Assembly: GCA_963823945.1 (NCBI GenBank)
Contig: CAWGNK010000005.1
Coordinates: 248,001 to 312,000, forward strand
Origin: Bog-793 sp963823945
GTDB lineage: Bacteria > Actinomycetota > Acidimicrobiia > Acidimicrobiales > Bog-793
Length of the DNA: 64,000 bases
Direction: 5' to 3'
Position numbers and translations under genes: made by a program. Shown piece after piece: positions 1-7,532 of this stretch (within the stretch, counting starts at the first letter, position 1; every line of letters starts with the position of its first letter). The notes under the pieces were generated by a model. That model was not told the origin of the DNA. It searched no databases and worked only from the letters and a program-made list of their open reading frames with translations.

Positions 1-1
1 C

Positions 2-672
2 CTCGCCGGGTCCGGCGCGCAGGTGACCGCCGTCGAGATCGACCACCGGCTCGTCGCCGAGCTGGGCTCGCTCGTCCCGGACACGGTCCGCGTCGTCGAG
101 GCCGACGCGCTGAACTGCGAATGGGACGAGATCCTGGCGACAGGCGGACGACCCGTCCCGGGCTGGGTACTCGTCGCGAACCTGCCGTACAACGTGGCGA
201 CGCCGCTCGTCGTGGGACTGCTGCAGGACGTGCCCGCGATCGCTCGCATGCTGGTCATGGTCCAGGCCGAAGTGGGCGCGCGTTTCGCCGCCTCGCCCGG
301 CAACCGCACCTACGGCGCCGTGACGGTCCGCGTCGCCTACTTCGCGACGGCTCGCGTCGTCGGGCGAGTGGCCCCCGACGTGTTCTACCCGCGCCCCGCG
401 TCGACTCGGTCCTCGTCGCGATCGACAGGCGCCCGGAGCCCGCGGTCGCATCGGATCTCGCGAGCTTCGCCGAGATCGACGCGCTCGTGAGGGCCGGCTT
501 CGGCGGCCGGCGGAAGATGCTCCGCCATTCGCTCGCCGGGCTTGTCGCCCCAGCGGCGTTCGAAGCCGCAGGAGTCGACGCCCGATTGCGCGCCGAGCAG
601 CTCGATGTCGTGGCGTGGGGCAAGCTGGCGGCATGCCAGAAGTCGATCGATTCCTCGCGCCAGCCAAGCTGA
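2..672 (+). pseudogene. ksgA: 16S rRNA dimethyladenosine transferase KsgA/RsmA, 5'-truncated by window and frameshifted
   Basis: Dimethylates two adjacent adenines near the 3' end of 16S rRNA, using S-adenosylmethionine. The window begins inside the Rossmann methyltransferase domain; the first in-frame residues from base 2 read LAGSGAQVTAVEID, followed by the family's NLPYNVATPL catalytic motif (about 178-207) and VFYPRP. At the C run 394-397 the frame breaks: VDSVLVAI, which should follow the FYPRP motif directly, continues in the -1 frame to a TGA at 670-672. Restoring one C gives an uninterrupted C-terminal domain. The 3' end overlaps ispE, the usual actinobacterial order. Either a sequencing error or a broken gene; an error is likelier because both halves are well conserved. 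Confidence 0.85.
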
Positions 673-1430
673 CCCGGTCGTTTCGCGTCACCGGGCGACG
701 CGACGACGGCTATCACCTCATCGAGGCGGAGATGGTCGCGCTCGATCTTGCCGACGAGCTCGAGTTCAGCGAGGGAGACGCTCTCGAGATCGTCGACCAG
801 ATCGGCTGGGTCGGACCGGGGGACGGCGAGCCGGTGCTCTTCGACCTGCCCACCCGGGAGAACCTCGTCGTCCGGGCTCTCGAGCTCGCGGGACGAACGG
901 CGCACGTCCGCCTCGTGAAGCGGATTCCGCCGGGGGCGGGTCTCGGGGGCGGTTCGGCGGACGCCGCCGCGACGCTTCGCTGGGCGGGCGTCGGGGATTC
1001 CGAGCTCGCGTCGCGGCTCGGTGCCGACGTCCCGTTCTGTTTGTCGGGTGGTCACGCGATCGTGCGGGGCGTCGGCGAGATCGTTGAGGCGCTCGTGCCG
1101 GTCGAGATGGCGGTCCTGCTCTTCACGCCGTCGTTCGGCGTGTCGACCGCGGCGGTCTATGAGGCCTTTGACGAGGTTGGCGCGCCCGAGCAGGGTGCCT
1201 CGCAAAACGACCTCGAGAGGGCGGCGCTCGTCGTCGAGCCGCGGCTCGCCCGGTTCCGGGATCTGTTCGCGGAACTCGCCGGACGACGGCCGACGCTCGC
1301 CGGCAGCGGGGCGACGTGGTTCCTGGAGTGCGACCCACACGGCGCCGCGGCGCTGGCGAGCTCACTTTCGGCCGTGGTCGCCTCCGAGGGGCTGCGCGCG
1401 GTCGTCAAAGTCGCTCACGCCGTGGCCTGA
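633..1430 (+). CDS. ispE: 4-diphosphocytidyl-2-C-methyl-D-erythritol kinase
   Basis: GHMP-family kinase of the non-mevalonate (MEP) isoprenoid pathway; phosphorylates the 2-hydroxyl of CDP-methylerythritol with ATP in the cytosol. At 265 aa it is slightly short for the family. Residues 99-110 carry the ATP-binding loop PPGAGLGGGSAD, and the N-terminus has the APAKLT substrate-side motif and GRRDDGYHLIE. The ATG at 633 is chosen over a GTG at 615 because the homologous N-terminus starts just before APAKL. It overlaps the last 40 bases of ksgA, so the two are probably co-transcribed. It supplies the isoprenoid precursors needed for the undecaprenyl and menaquinone functions seen elsewhere in the window. 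Confidence 0.93.
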   Translation: MPEVDRFLAPAKLTRSFRVTGRRDDGYHLIEAEMVALDLADELEFSEGDALEIVDQIGWVGPGDGEPVLFDLPTRENLVVRALELAGRTAHVRLVKRIPPGAGLGGGSADAAATLRWAGVGDSELASRLGADVPFCLSGGHAIVRGVGEIVEALVPVEMAVLLFTPSFGVSTAAVYEAFDEVGAPEQGASQNDLERAALVVEPRLARFRDLFAELAGRRPTLAGSGATWFLECDPHGAAALASSLSAVVASEGLRAVVKVAHAVA

Positions 1431-1497
1431 CGACGCGCCGACCCGAGCAGCGGTGGCCGGGCCGGGGGGCGCATCTCGACGCGGATGGTGAGTCTGG

Positions 1498-1593
1498 CTA
1501 CTTGCCGCGACGCTGCCAGCGCGTGCGCTTCAGCATCTTCTTGTGCTTCTTCTTGCGCATGCGCTTGCGGCGCTTCTTGATCAGGGATCCCAT
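1498..1593 (-). CDS. bS22-like / AURKAIP1-COX24 domain mini ribosomal protein
   Basis: A 31-aa, almost wholly basic peptide beginning MGSLIKKRRKRM and ending WQRRGK. It closely follows the pattern of the roughly 33-residue mycobacterial small-subunit protein bS22 (MGSxIKKRRKRM then KKKH and a TR-x-QRR end), annotated as AURKAIP1/COX24 domain protein in actinobacteria. Known bS22 binds 16S rRNA at the decoding side of the small subunit. Start is the ATG at 1591-1593, the only start that gives the family N-terminus; stop is TAG. It lies alone on the minus strand between ispE and hsp20. Identification rests on sequence pattern; function is inferred from the family. Confidence 0.88.
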   Translation of the reverse strand: MGSLIKKRRKRMRKKKHKKMLKRTRWQRRGK

Positions 1594-1911
1594 GGCTTGG
1601 CAGACGTTAGCTGATGGTGAGAGGGCCCGATGACTGGTCCAGGCGCCGTGCGAGTTGGCGGTCGATGGTGGAGGCCCTTCGGAACGCGGCCGGCGTCTTC
1701 TGGCCGCGCGCGCCGGGGGCGTTTCTCGTTGCAGCCGGTGCGGTCGAGGCGCACCCAGGAGTGAGGGTTCGCCCGGCGCAGCTCGACCCGGCGCGGCTCG
1801 CAGGCTCGCCCGGGGAGGGCAGCATCGCCCGCTGGTCCTCTCGGCCGGCAACCTGGGGATCATCTTCCGCCCTGCGAGGAGCTCGCCCCAGCGGCTTTCA
1901 ACGGACAGGAC
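1594..1911. other. intergenic region without a supported gene
   Basis: Between the bS22-like gene and the hsp20 promoter. It should contain the promoter of the minus-strand mini-gene near 1594-1650. Open frames on both strands have arginine/proline-rich shadow composition and no convincing ribosome-binding site, so I call no gene here. Confidence 0.5.
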
Positions 1912-1947
1912 TTGCAACTCAAACTAGAGCTATCTACACTTTCTAGT
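1912..1947 (+). promoter_or_regulatory. hsp20 promoter with overlapping inverted repeat
   Basis: A sigma70-like promoter can be read: -35 TTGCAA at 1912-1917, a 17-base spacer, and -10 TACACT at 1935-1940. A perfect 6-bp inverted repeat, ACTAGA (1923-1928) and TCTAGT (1942-1947), straddles the -10, and ACTCAAA at 1917-1923 resembles one arm of the HAIR element bound by HspR. This would be a repressor site for the MerR-type regulator encoded downstream. The promoter elements are seen directly; the regulator assignment is inference. Confidence 0.55.
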
Positions 1948-1983
1948 GAGAGCGAAGCTTATAGCAGAGGAGGTAGGGCTCTC

Positions 1984-2412
1984 ATGTTGATGCGCACGGA
2001 CCCATTCCGTCAGCTGGATCGGCTCACTGAGCAGCTGCTGGGCACCCCCTCGCAGCCGGTGGCGATGCCAATCGACGCCTACCGCAAAGGCGACGAGTTC
2101 TTGGTGCAGATGGACCTGCCCGGCGTGAACCCGGAAGCGATCGACCTCACGGTCGAGCAGAACGCGCTGACGGTCCACGCGGAGCGCGGCCGCCCGGATC
2201 TCGAAGGCGTCGAGCTGATCATGGCCGAGCGGCCACAGGGCTCGTTCAGCCGCCAGCTGTTCCTCGGCGAGTCCCTCGACACCGGCGAGATCCAGGCCGA
2301 GTACCGCGACGGCGTGCTCATGATCCACATCCCGGTGTCCGAGGGGGCCAAGCCGCGCAAGGTGAAGATCGCCAGCGCGGCCGAAGCACCGGCGGCGATA
2401 AGCGCGTCCTAG
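1984..2412 (+). CDS. hsp20: Hsp20/alpha-crystallin small heat-shock protein
   Basis: ATP-independent holdase chaperone of 142 aa that binds unfolding proteins in the cytoplasm. Residues about 30-130 form the alpha-crystallin domain (DEFLVQMDLPGVNPEAIDLTV, then GVELIMAERPQGSFSRQLFL and YRDGVLMIHIPV). The C-terminal tail ends in alanine/serine rather than a clear I-x-I motif. The ATG at 1984 has a strong Shine-Dalgarno (GAGGAGGT, 1967-1974, nine bases upstream). It is followed after a strong hairpin by an HspR-like MerR gene, so the pair looks like a self-regulated heat-shock unit, as with acr2/hspR-type loci in actinobacteria. Confidence 0.93.
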   Translation: MLMRTDPFRQLDRLTEQLLGTPSQPVAMPIDAYRKGDEFLVQMDLPGVNPEAIDLTVEQNALTVHAERGRPDLEGVELIMAERPQGSFSRQLFLGESLDTGEIQAEYRDGVLMIHIPVSEGAKPRKVKIASAAEAPAAISAS

Positions 2413-2417
2413 ACGAG

Positions 2418-2450
2418 TTGTCGAGGGGGCCCGTCGGGCTCCCTCGACAA
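2418..2450 (+). terminator. hairpin between hsp20 and the merR gene
   Basis: Perfect 10-bp stem TTGTCGAGGG / CCCTCGACAA enclosing a loop that can itself pair (GCCC/GGGC). It lies five bases after the hsp20 stop. There is no T-run, so it may act as a partial terminator or 3'-end stabiliser that makes hsp20 more abundant than its regulator. Confidence 0.5.
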
Positions 2451-2461
2451 GATCGGAATCC

Positions 2462-2764
2462 ATGATGGTCAGACTTCCCATCGACGACGCCAGCGCTCCG
2501 ATCTTCACCGTCGGCCAGGTGTCGCTGTTCTTGAACGTGCAACCGGCGTTCCTGCGCCGGCTCGATGCCGAGAACGTCGTGCGGCCGGCGCGATCTGATG
2601 GTGGGCAACGCCGGTACTCGCGCCACGACATGACCCGCGTCCAGCGCACCGCCGAGCTGATGAGCGAGGGCATGACGCTTGTCGGTATCTTGCGTATCTT
2701 CGAGCTCGAAGCCCAGGTGCACGCGCTTGAATCGGAACTCGAGCAGCTCCGCGCGAACAGCTGA
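2462..2764 (+). CDS. MerR-family transcriptional regulator, HspR-like
   Basis: 100-aa DNA-binding protein. Residues about 14-80 form a MerR winged-helix HTH (FTVGQVSLFLNV, then RPARSDGGQRRYSRHDM), where the GG-x-RRYS wing is diagnostic. A C-terminal coiled coil (LEAQVHALESELEQLR) should mediate dimerisation. There are no metal-binding cysteines, which fits HspR-type rather than metal-sensing MerR. Position after hsp20 suggests repression of the hsp20 promoter at 1912-1947. Tandem ATGs at 2462 and 2465 are both possible starts. HspR proper normally sits with dnaK; this solitary form with hsp20 is the alternative arrangement. Confidence 0.82.
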   Translation: MMVRLPIDDASAPIFTVGQVSLFLNVQPAFLRRLDAENVVRPARSDGGQRRYSRHDMTRVQRTAELMSEGMTLVGILRIFELEAQVHALESELEQLRANS

Positions 2765-2949
2765 ACCTCACGCCGAGAAACGGCCGCTCTACGCCGCCGA
2801 CCGACAGCTGGCCCACGGGCGGTGTGGGTGACTCCTGATCTTCGGCCGCCTGGCCCTCGGCGAACCCGTCCGGCGTCCTCCATCCGTGCGCGCCAGTGGG
2901 CGATGAACGGTTCGGCGGCCGGTTGCCGGCAGAACCCCGTTCGCGAGGG

Positions 2950-3825
2950 CTAGATCGCTTTCCAGGTATCCGTGAAGTTCTCGCCGGTCGGATCGAGCGA
3001 ACCTGGCAGCGCGAGCACGGTTGAGCCGGACTCCATCTCGATCGCCGCCGCGGAGAACGCGGCGAGCGGCCCGCTCGTCCCATTCTCGGTCGTCATCGCG
3101 TTGGTGAAGGTCACCGTCCCGAAATCCGCGAGCGAGGTGGGTGAGCATTTCACCAGGCAGATCTCGGGCCGCTCGACGATCCATTCGGCGGACGACTGCG
3201 CCGGCGCCGGCGACGGCGAGGCGATGGCGGTGGAGTAGGTCCAACCCTCGGTCGAGTCGGTGATCTCGAGGGTCCACGTGCTGCCGGCCACGCTCTTGGC
3301 CACTTTGACCGAGGCGCTCATGGCGTCGCCGGGGTAGACCGGGTAGGTCGACGCCGGGGACAGCACGACCTCGTCGCCGCCGTTCACGGCGGGATCCCCG
3401 TACATCTCGTACCAGGCGTCATAGGACGGCGTGCCGTTCAGGCAGTCGGACTCGGTGCCGTCCTGTTCGACCGTGGAGCTCGGGTCGCCGTCGATGCCGA
3501 TCCAGGCCGAGGAATAGGCGTTCTCGCCCGCCGCGCAGGTCACCGCCGGAACAGTCCAGTCGCCGCTCACGGCGGTGAACGTCCCACCGGAATCGACATA
3601 GCCGGACCAGTTGCCGGAAACGGTCGGCTTGACCGTGAGCGTCACGGCATTCGTCGTCGCGGACCCCACGGAGTTCGTGAACACCGCCCGGTACTCGTAG
3701 CCATTCTCCGGACTCCAGGCCGTGAAGGCGTACGTGGCTGAGGTGGAATACGTGCCCGCGGCGTCCTGCCAGGTGACGCCATCGTCGCTCGAGAACTGCC
3801 ACTGGACCGTCGGAGACGGCGCGCC
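2950..3825 (-). pseudogene. C-terminal part of the repeat protein: Ig-like domain plus G1-family (eqolisin) glutamic peptidase
   Basis: Same reading frame as the upstream stalk gene, separated only by the TAG at 3826-3828. Immediately after the TAG comes GAPSPTVQWQFSSDDG, completing an Ig-like domain homologous to the first Ig-like domain of the protein. It is followed by a peptidase G1 domain (about 3620 down to 2950): SGNWSGYV, FTAVSGDWTVP, SSAWIGIDGD, then TVEQDG with the expected catalytic Gln, YDAWYEMYGDP, and AEWIVERP with the expected catalytic Glu. G1 peptidases cut proteins at acidic pH and are secreted. The next ATG (3684) lies inside the Ig domain and has no signal peptide, so independent export is unlikely. 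Either readthrough, a real nonsense mutation or a sequence error; the domain itself looks intact. Confidence 0.8.
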
Positions 3826-6354
3826 CTAGGCCGAGGCGGTGAACGCCGCCGTGCCGCCCGCCGTCACCGTGTCGCTCGCCGGCTGCCCGGTGACAACCGG
3901 TGCAACTGCGGGGTTCACGGTGAGCTTGTAGCTCCAGGTGCCGTTGTCACCGAAGGTGTCGGTGTCGGTGCCCGAGACCGTGTAGCTGCCCGTGCCGAGC
4001 GTCGCCGGTGCCGAGACGACACCCGAGGAGCTGACCGAGAAGGCGGGGCTCGGGCTCGTGACGGTGAAGGTCAGCGTCCCGGCGCTGCCGGACACCACCA
4101 GATAGTCGGTGAGGGACGACCCCGCCACCGTCGTGCCCGTGGTCGGGGAGTCCTGGGTGATCGTGCCGTCGCGGGCCGTCACGGTGAGCTTGTAGCTCCA
4201 GGTGCCGTTGTCACCGAAGGTGTCGGTGTCGGTGCCCGAGACCGTGTAGCTGCCCGTGCCGAGCGTCGCCGGTGCCGAGACGACACCCGAGGAGCTGACC
4301 GAGAAGGCGGGGCTCGGGCTCGTGACGGTGAAGGTCAGCGTCCCGGCGCTGCCGGACACCACCAGATAGTCGGTGAGGGACGACCCCGCCACCGTCGTGC
4401 CCGTGGTCGGGGAGTCCTGGGTGATCGTGCCGTCGCGGGCCGTCACGGTGAGCTTGTAGCTCCAGGTGCCGTTGTCACCGAAGGTGTCGGTGTCGGTGCC
4501 CGAGACCGTGTAGCTGCCCGTGCCGAGCGTCGCCGGTGCCGAGACGACACCCGAGGAGCTGACCGAGAAGGCGGGGCTCGGGCTCGTGACGGTGAAGGTC
4601 AGCGTCCCGGCGCTGCCGGACACCACCAGATAGTCGGTGAGGGACGACCCCGCCACCGTCGTGCCCGTGGTCGGGGAGTCCTGGGTGATCGTGCCGTCGC
4701 GGGCCGTCACGGTGAGCTTGTAGCTCCAGGTGCCGTTGTCACCGAAGGTGTCGGTGTCGGTGCCCGAGACCGTGTAGCTGCCCGTGCCGAGCGTCGCCGG
4801 TGCCGAGACGACACCCGAGGAGCTGACCGAGAAGGCGGGGCTCGGGCTCGTGACGGTGAAGGTCAGCGTCCCGGCGCTGCCGGACACCACCAGATAGTCG
4901 GTGAGGGACGACCCCGCCACCGTCGTGCCCGTGGTCGGGGAGTCCTGGGTGATCGTGCCGTCGCGGGCCGTCACGGTGAGCTTGTAGCTCCAGGTGCCGT
5001 TGTCACCGAAGGTGTCGGTGTCGGTGCCCGAGACCGTGTAGCTGCCCGTGCCGAGCGTCGCCGGTGCCGAGACGACACCCGAGGAGCTGACCGAGAAGGC
5101 GGGGCTCGGGCTCGTGACGGTGAAGGTCAGCGTCCCGGCGCTGCCGGACACCACCAGATAGTCGGTGAGGGACGACCCCGCCACCGTCGTGCCCGTGGTC
5201 GGGGAGTCCTGGGTGATCGTGCCGTCGCGGGCCGTCACGGTGAGCTTGTAGCTCCAGGTGCCGTTGTCACCGAAGGTGTCGGTGTCGGTGCCCGAGACCG
5301 TGTAGCTGCCCGTGCCGAGCGTCGCCGGTGCCGAGACGACACCCGAGGAGCTGACCGAGAAGGCGGGGCTCGGGCTCGTGACGGTGAAGGTCAGCGTCCC
5401 GGCGCTGCCGGACACCACCAGATAGTCGGTGAGGGACGACCCCGCCACCGTCGTGCCCGTGGTCGGGGAGTCCTGGGTGATCGTGGGAATGGTCAGCGTG
5501 GCGGCGGTCGTAAGAGCCGAGCCGGCGGCGTTGGTGAAGCGGGCGCGGTAGTCGTAGCGGTTCTCCGAGGCAAGTGCCACGAACGAGTAGCTCGTTGATT
5601 TCGATGTCGTGCCGGGGGCGTTCTGCCACGTGCGACCACCGTCGGCGGAGAGCTGCCACTGAACCGTGGGAGTCGGATTGCCGGAGGCGGCGGCTGTGAA
5701 CGTCACAGTCTGACCGGCGGTGGTGGCCCTACTCGCGGGCTGGAGGGTGACAACGGGAGGCTTGTGTCGGGAAGTCGCTGCTCGCTCGTAAACGGAGGTT
5801 GTACTGGAGGTGTGCAGCAGGTTTGGTCCCGTGACGGAGAGCGTGAAGACGACGGCGACCGCATTCGGGGAGGCGTTCTGGGGAAGATCGATCGTCAGGG
5901 AGGCTTTCCCTGACGCGCAGTTCTTGACACGGGGCAGCGACACCATGCGTCGGCTCGAGGAGAAGCGACACGTCAGACCCCTCTTGACGAGAGCCACGAG
6001 ACGAAGGTTGCCGCCCGTGCTGGGCAGTTTCGAAGGCAGCGGGTAGAACTGGACGACCGTGGGCCCTGCTGCGCCAGACTTGTGATCGTCTGTGGGGAGC
6101 GAAGTCAGTCCTCTTGCGATCAAAGCAGATCCGCCGTTCCCGGTGGAAAGACGGAGCGAGTTTTCAGCTGTATTCAGGTGGAGTTGTTGGGTGATATCGG
6201 CTGCGGCTGATGATGCGTTGAGCAGGCCGGAGAAGAGAGAATAGACCAATATTGTGGACACAAAGATCGAAACGAAGGACATCCACCGAAGCGAGAAACG
6301 GTGAACTCGCCATCCCCGCGAGAACCCCGTCCCGCACCTAGTGGCGCCTGTCAT
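3826..6354 (-). CDS. secreted Ig-like / tandem-repeat stalk protein (N-terminal part of a G1-peptidase protein)
   Basis: 842 aa to a TAG. A signal peptide or membrane anchor lies at about residues 25-52 (MSFVSIFVSTILVYSLFSGL), so the internal Met25 is an alternative start to the ATG at 6354. Then follow a unique domain of about 150 aa, an Ig-like domain (PPVVTLQPASRATTAGQTV to about residue 290), six identical 88-aa repeats, and the start of a second Ig-like domain. Each repeat (TGTTVAGSSLTDYLVVSG, AFSVSSSGVVSAPA, YTVSGTDTDTFGDNGTWSY) resembles putative-Ig/cadherin-like folds. The likely role is a cell-surface or secreted stalk holding the peptidase encoded just past the stop. No cell-wall sorting motif is visible. 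Repeats may have multiplied recently, because they are identical at the DNA level. Confidence 0.8.
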   Translation of the reverse strand: MTGATRCGTGFSRGWRVHRFSLRWMSFVSIFVSTILVYSLFSGLLNASSAAADITQQLHLNTAENSLRLSTGNGGSALIARGLTSLPTDDHKSGAAGPTVVQFYPLPSKLPSTGGNLRLVALVKRGLTCRFSSSRRMVSLPRVKNCASGKASLTIDLPQNASPNAVAVVFTLSVTGPNLLHTSSTTSVYERAATSRHKPPVVTLQPASRATTAGQTVTFTAAASGNPTPTVQWQLSADGGRTWQNAPGTTSKSTSYSFVALASENRYDYRARFTNAAGSALTTAATLTIPTITQDSPTTGTTVAGSSLTDYLVVSGSAGTLTFTVTSPSPAFSVSSSGVVSAPATLGTGSYTVSGTDTDTFGDNGTWSYKLTVTARDGTITQDSPTTGTTVAGSSLTDYLVVSGSAGTLTFTVTSPSPAFSVSSSGVVSAPATLGTGSYTVSGTDTDTFGDNGTWSYKLTVTARDGTITQDSPTTGTTVAGSSLTDYLVVSGSAGTLTFTVTSPSPAFSVSSSGVVSAPATLGTGSYTVSGTDTDTFGDNGTWSYKLTVTARDGTITQDSPTTGTTVAGSSLTDYLVVSGSAGTLTFTVTSPSPAFSVSSSGVVSAPATLGTGSYTVSGTDTDTFGDNGTWSYKLTVTARDGTITQDSPTTGTTVAGSSLTDYLVVSGSAGTLTFTVTSPSPAFSVSSSGVVSAPATLGTGSYTVSGTDTDTFGDNGTWSYKLTVTARDGTITQDSPTTGTTVAGSSLTDYLVVSGSAGTLTFTVTSPSPAFSVSSSGVVSAPATLGTGSYTVSGTDTDTFGDNGTWSYKLTVNPAVAPVVTGQPASDTVTAGGTAAFTASA
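3915..5485 (-). repeat. tandem repeat, 264-bp unit, about 5.95 copies
   Basis: The phase marker TGAGCTTGTA (plus strand) recurs at 3921, 4185, 4449, 4713, 4977 and 5241, exactly 264 bases apart. The lines I compared base by base show no differences between copies. The unit is a multiple of three, so copy number can change without breaking the frame. It encodes the 88-aa repeat domain of the stalk protein. Confidence 0.97.
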
Positions 6355-6825
6355 CCGACATCGTCCCTGCTACAAGGGGGTTCGACGCGCCCAGCTTAGT
6401 CTGCGGCGCTCCCGAGAAGGACACGGGGCCAGACTACCCATTTTCTCTAGCGGGCATGACGTCGTCCAAGATGAGCACTCCAAATGCGGATGCTACAGCC
6501 AGCAATGGTCGTGCGGCCGACAACTAGCCAATATGCGCTATCCAGGGAGCGCGATTATTGACCAGTTTCAGTCTGAGCAACCCACGAGCACTCCGCCCCT
6601 CAGCGAATGCTGCGACCCGATCGTTGGTTCGGTCGGCCCAGTCGTGTCTTGGCTGGGTGAATGGACACGAGCCGAAGCTCGAGTTGTGGGAGATCGGGGC
6701 GGCCAGCTCGCGAGAGCGTCGTGGGGATTGCTCGCGTAGGTGATCGTCTGCGCGAGGCTGGAGACTCTCTGACGCGCGGGCAGCTGCCTTGGTGTGGTTG
6801 CCGGCGCCAGTGCTACGTGGTTCGG
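6355..6825. other. intergenic region upstream of the stalk gene; no gene supported
   Basis: Noticeably lower GC than most of the window (for example 6420-6580). It must contain the promoter of the minus-strand stalk gene. Frames on the plus strand are short, lack good ribosome-binding sites and resemble no family I know. The composition suggests the stalk gene and this region may be acquired DNA. Confidence 0.4.
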
Positions 6826-6898
6826 TGGCGGGTAGTTCAAGAGGCAGAACGCCTGACTTTGGATCAGGAGGTTGGAGGTTCGAGTCCTCCCCCGCCAG
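6826..6898 (+). tRNA. tRNA-Gln (anticodon TTG)
   Basis: Complete cloverleaf: acceptor TGGCGGG (6826-6832) pairs with CCCGCCA (6891-6897), discriminator G at 6898. The anticodon stem CCTGA/TCAGG holds loop CTTTGGA with anticodon TTG. The T-loop TTCGAGT is standard. CCA is not encoded. Confidence 0.95.
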
Positions 6899-6990
6899 CT
6901 ACAGCGAAATCCCAGGTGGATGGCACTAGGTCTGCGAGCATTGGTCGACTTAGCGCCCCAGGTGGCGGACGAACGCTGCTGTGGCACCTT

Positions 6991-7014
6991 AGTGGTACCA
7001 TATCCAGTACCACT
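6991..7014 (+). promoter_or_regulatory. operator-like inverted repeat upstream of yefM-yoeB
   Basis: Perfect 8-bp inverted repeat AGTGGTAC (6991-6998) and GTACCACT (7007-7014) with an 8-base spacer, just before the Shine-Dalgarno (GAGGAGG, 7016-7022) of the antitoxin gene. YefM/YoeB complexes repress their own operon at palindromes in this position, so this is the likely autoregulatory site. Confidence 0.6.
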
Positions 7015-7029
7015 TGAGGAGGCCCTCGG

Positions 7030-7272
7030 ATGGCAATCTCGGCGAGCGAGGCTCGCAAGAACCTGTTCCCGTTGATCGAACGGGTCAATGACGACCACGT
7101 CCCGATCGAGATCACGTCGAAGCACGGCAGCGCGGTGTTGATGTCCCGGGCCGAGTTCGACGCGCTCGAAGAGACCGCGTACCTGCTCCGGGCCCCAGCG
7201 AACGCGAGGCGGCTCCTCGAGAGCCTCACTCAGGCTCTGCAGGGCGAGCGCGAGGTTCACGACCTCGTCTGA
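7030..7272 (+). CDS. yefM: type II antitoxin, Phd/YefM family
   Basis: 80-aa labile antitoxin that should bind and neutralise the YoeB toxin encoded immediately downstream and repress the operon through its N-terminal DNA-binding fold. It shows the family N-terminus (ISASEARKNLFPLIERVN), the central HGSAVLMSRAEFDAL segment, and a C-terminal tail (residues about 55-80) that would wrap the toxin. The Shine-Dalgarno is strong, seven bases before the ATG. Its TGA overlaps the toxin ATG, giving tight translational coupling. Located just after tRNA-Gln, a common site for such modules. Confidence 0.93.
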   Translation: MAISASEARKNLFPLIERVNDDHVPIEITSKHGSAVLMSRAEFDALEETAYLLRAPANARRLLESLTQALQGEREVHDLV

Positions 7273-7532
7273 TGCGACTCGTCTTCACGCCGATCGGGTG
7301 GGACGACTATCGGTATTGGCAGGACCACGACCGCGCGGTGCAAGAGCGAATCAATCGGCTGCTCGAAGCGACGCTACGAGATCCGTTCTCGGGAATCGGA
7401 AAACCCGAACAGCTTCGGCATGTCCTCCAGGGCGCGTGGTCACGCCGGATCGACAATGAGCACCGGCTCGTCTACTACGTCGACGGCGAGGACCTGGTCG
7501 TGCTCCAGGCGAGATACCACTACGGCCGGTAG
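7272..7532 (+). CDS. yoeB: type II toxin, YoeB/Txe-family mRNA interferase
   Basis: 86-aa RelE-fold endoribonuclease that cleaves mRNA in the ribosomal A site. All key residues of E. coli YoeB fall at the same numbers here: Glu46, Arg65, His83 and Tyr84 (end of protein RYHYGR). The start overlaps the antitoxin stop (TGATG). The intact active site suggests a functional toxin. Such pairs act in stress-induced growth arrest or stabilise mobile or chromosomal segments; which applies here is not visible. Confidence 0.95.
   Translation: MRLVFTPIGWDDYRYWQDHDRAVQERINRLLEATLRDPFSGIGKPEQLRHVLQGAWSRRIDNEHRLVYYVDGEDLVVLQARYHYGR

Noticed and set aside
3826..3828. TAG reassigned to a sense codon in this organism
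   Set aside because: hsp20, hemA, hemB, nuoN, nusG and rplA all end naturally in TAG.
3915..5485. CRISPR-like array
   Set aside because: Units are 264 bases without spacers and are coding in frame; this is a protein tandem repeat.
6826..7532. Prophage or large integrative element at tRNA-Gln
   Set aside because: No integrase, no duplicated tRNA end and no phage genes are seen; only the toxin-antitoxin pair is nearby.
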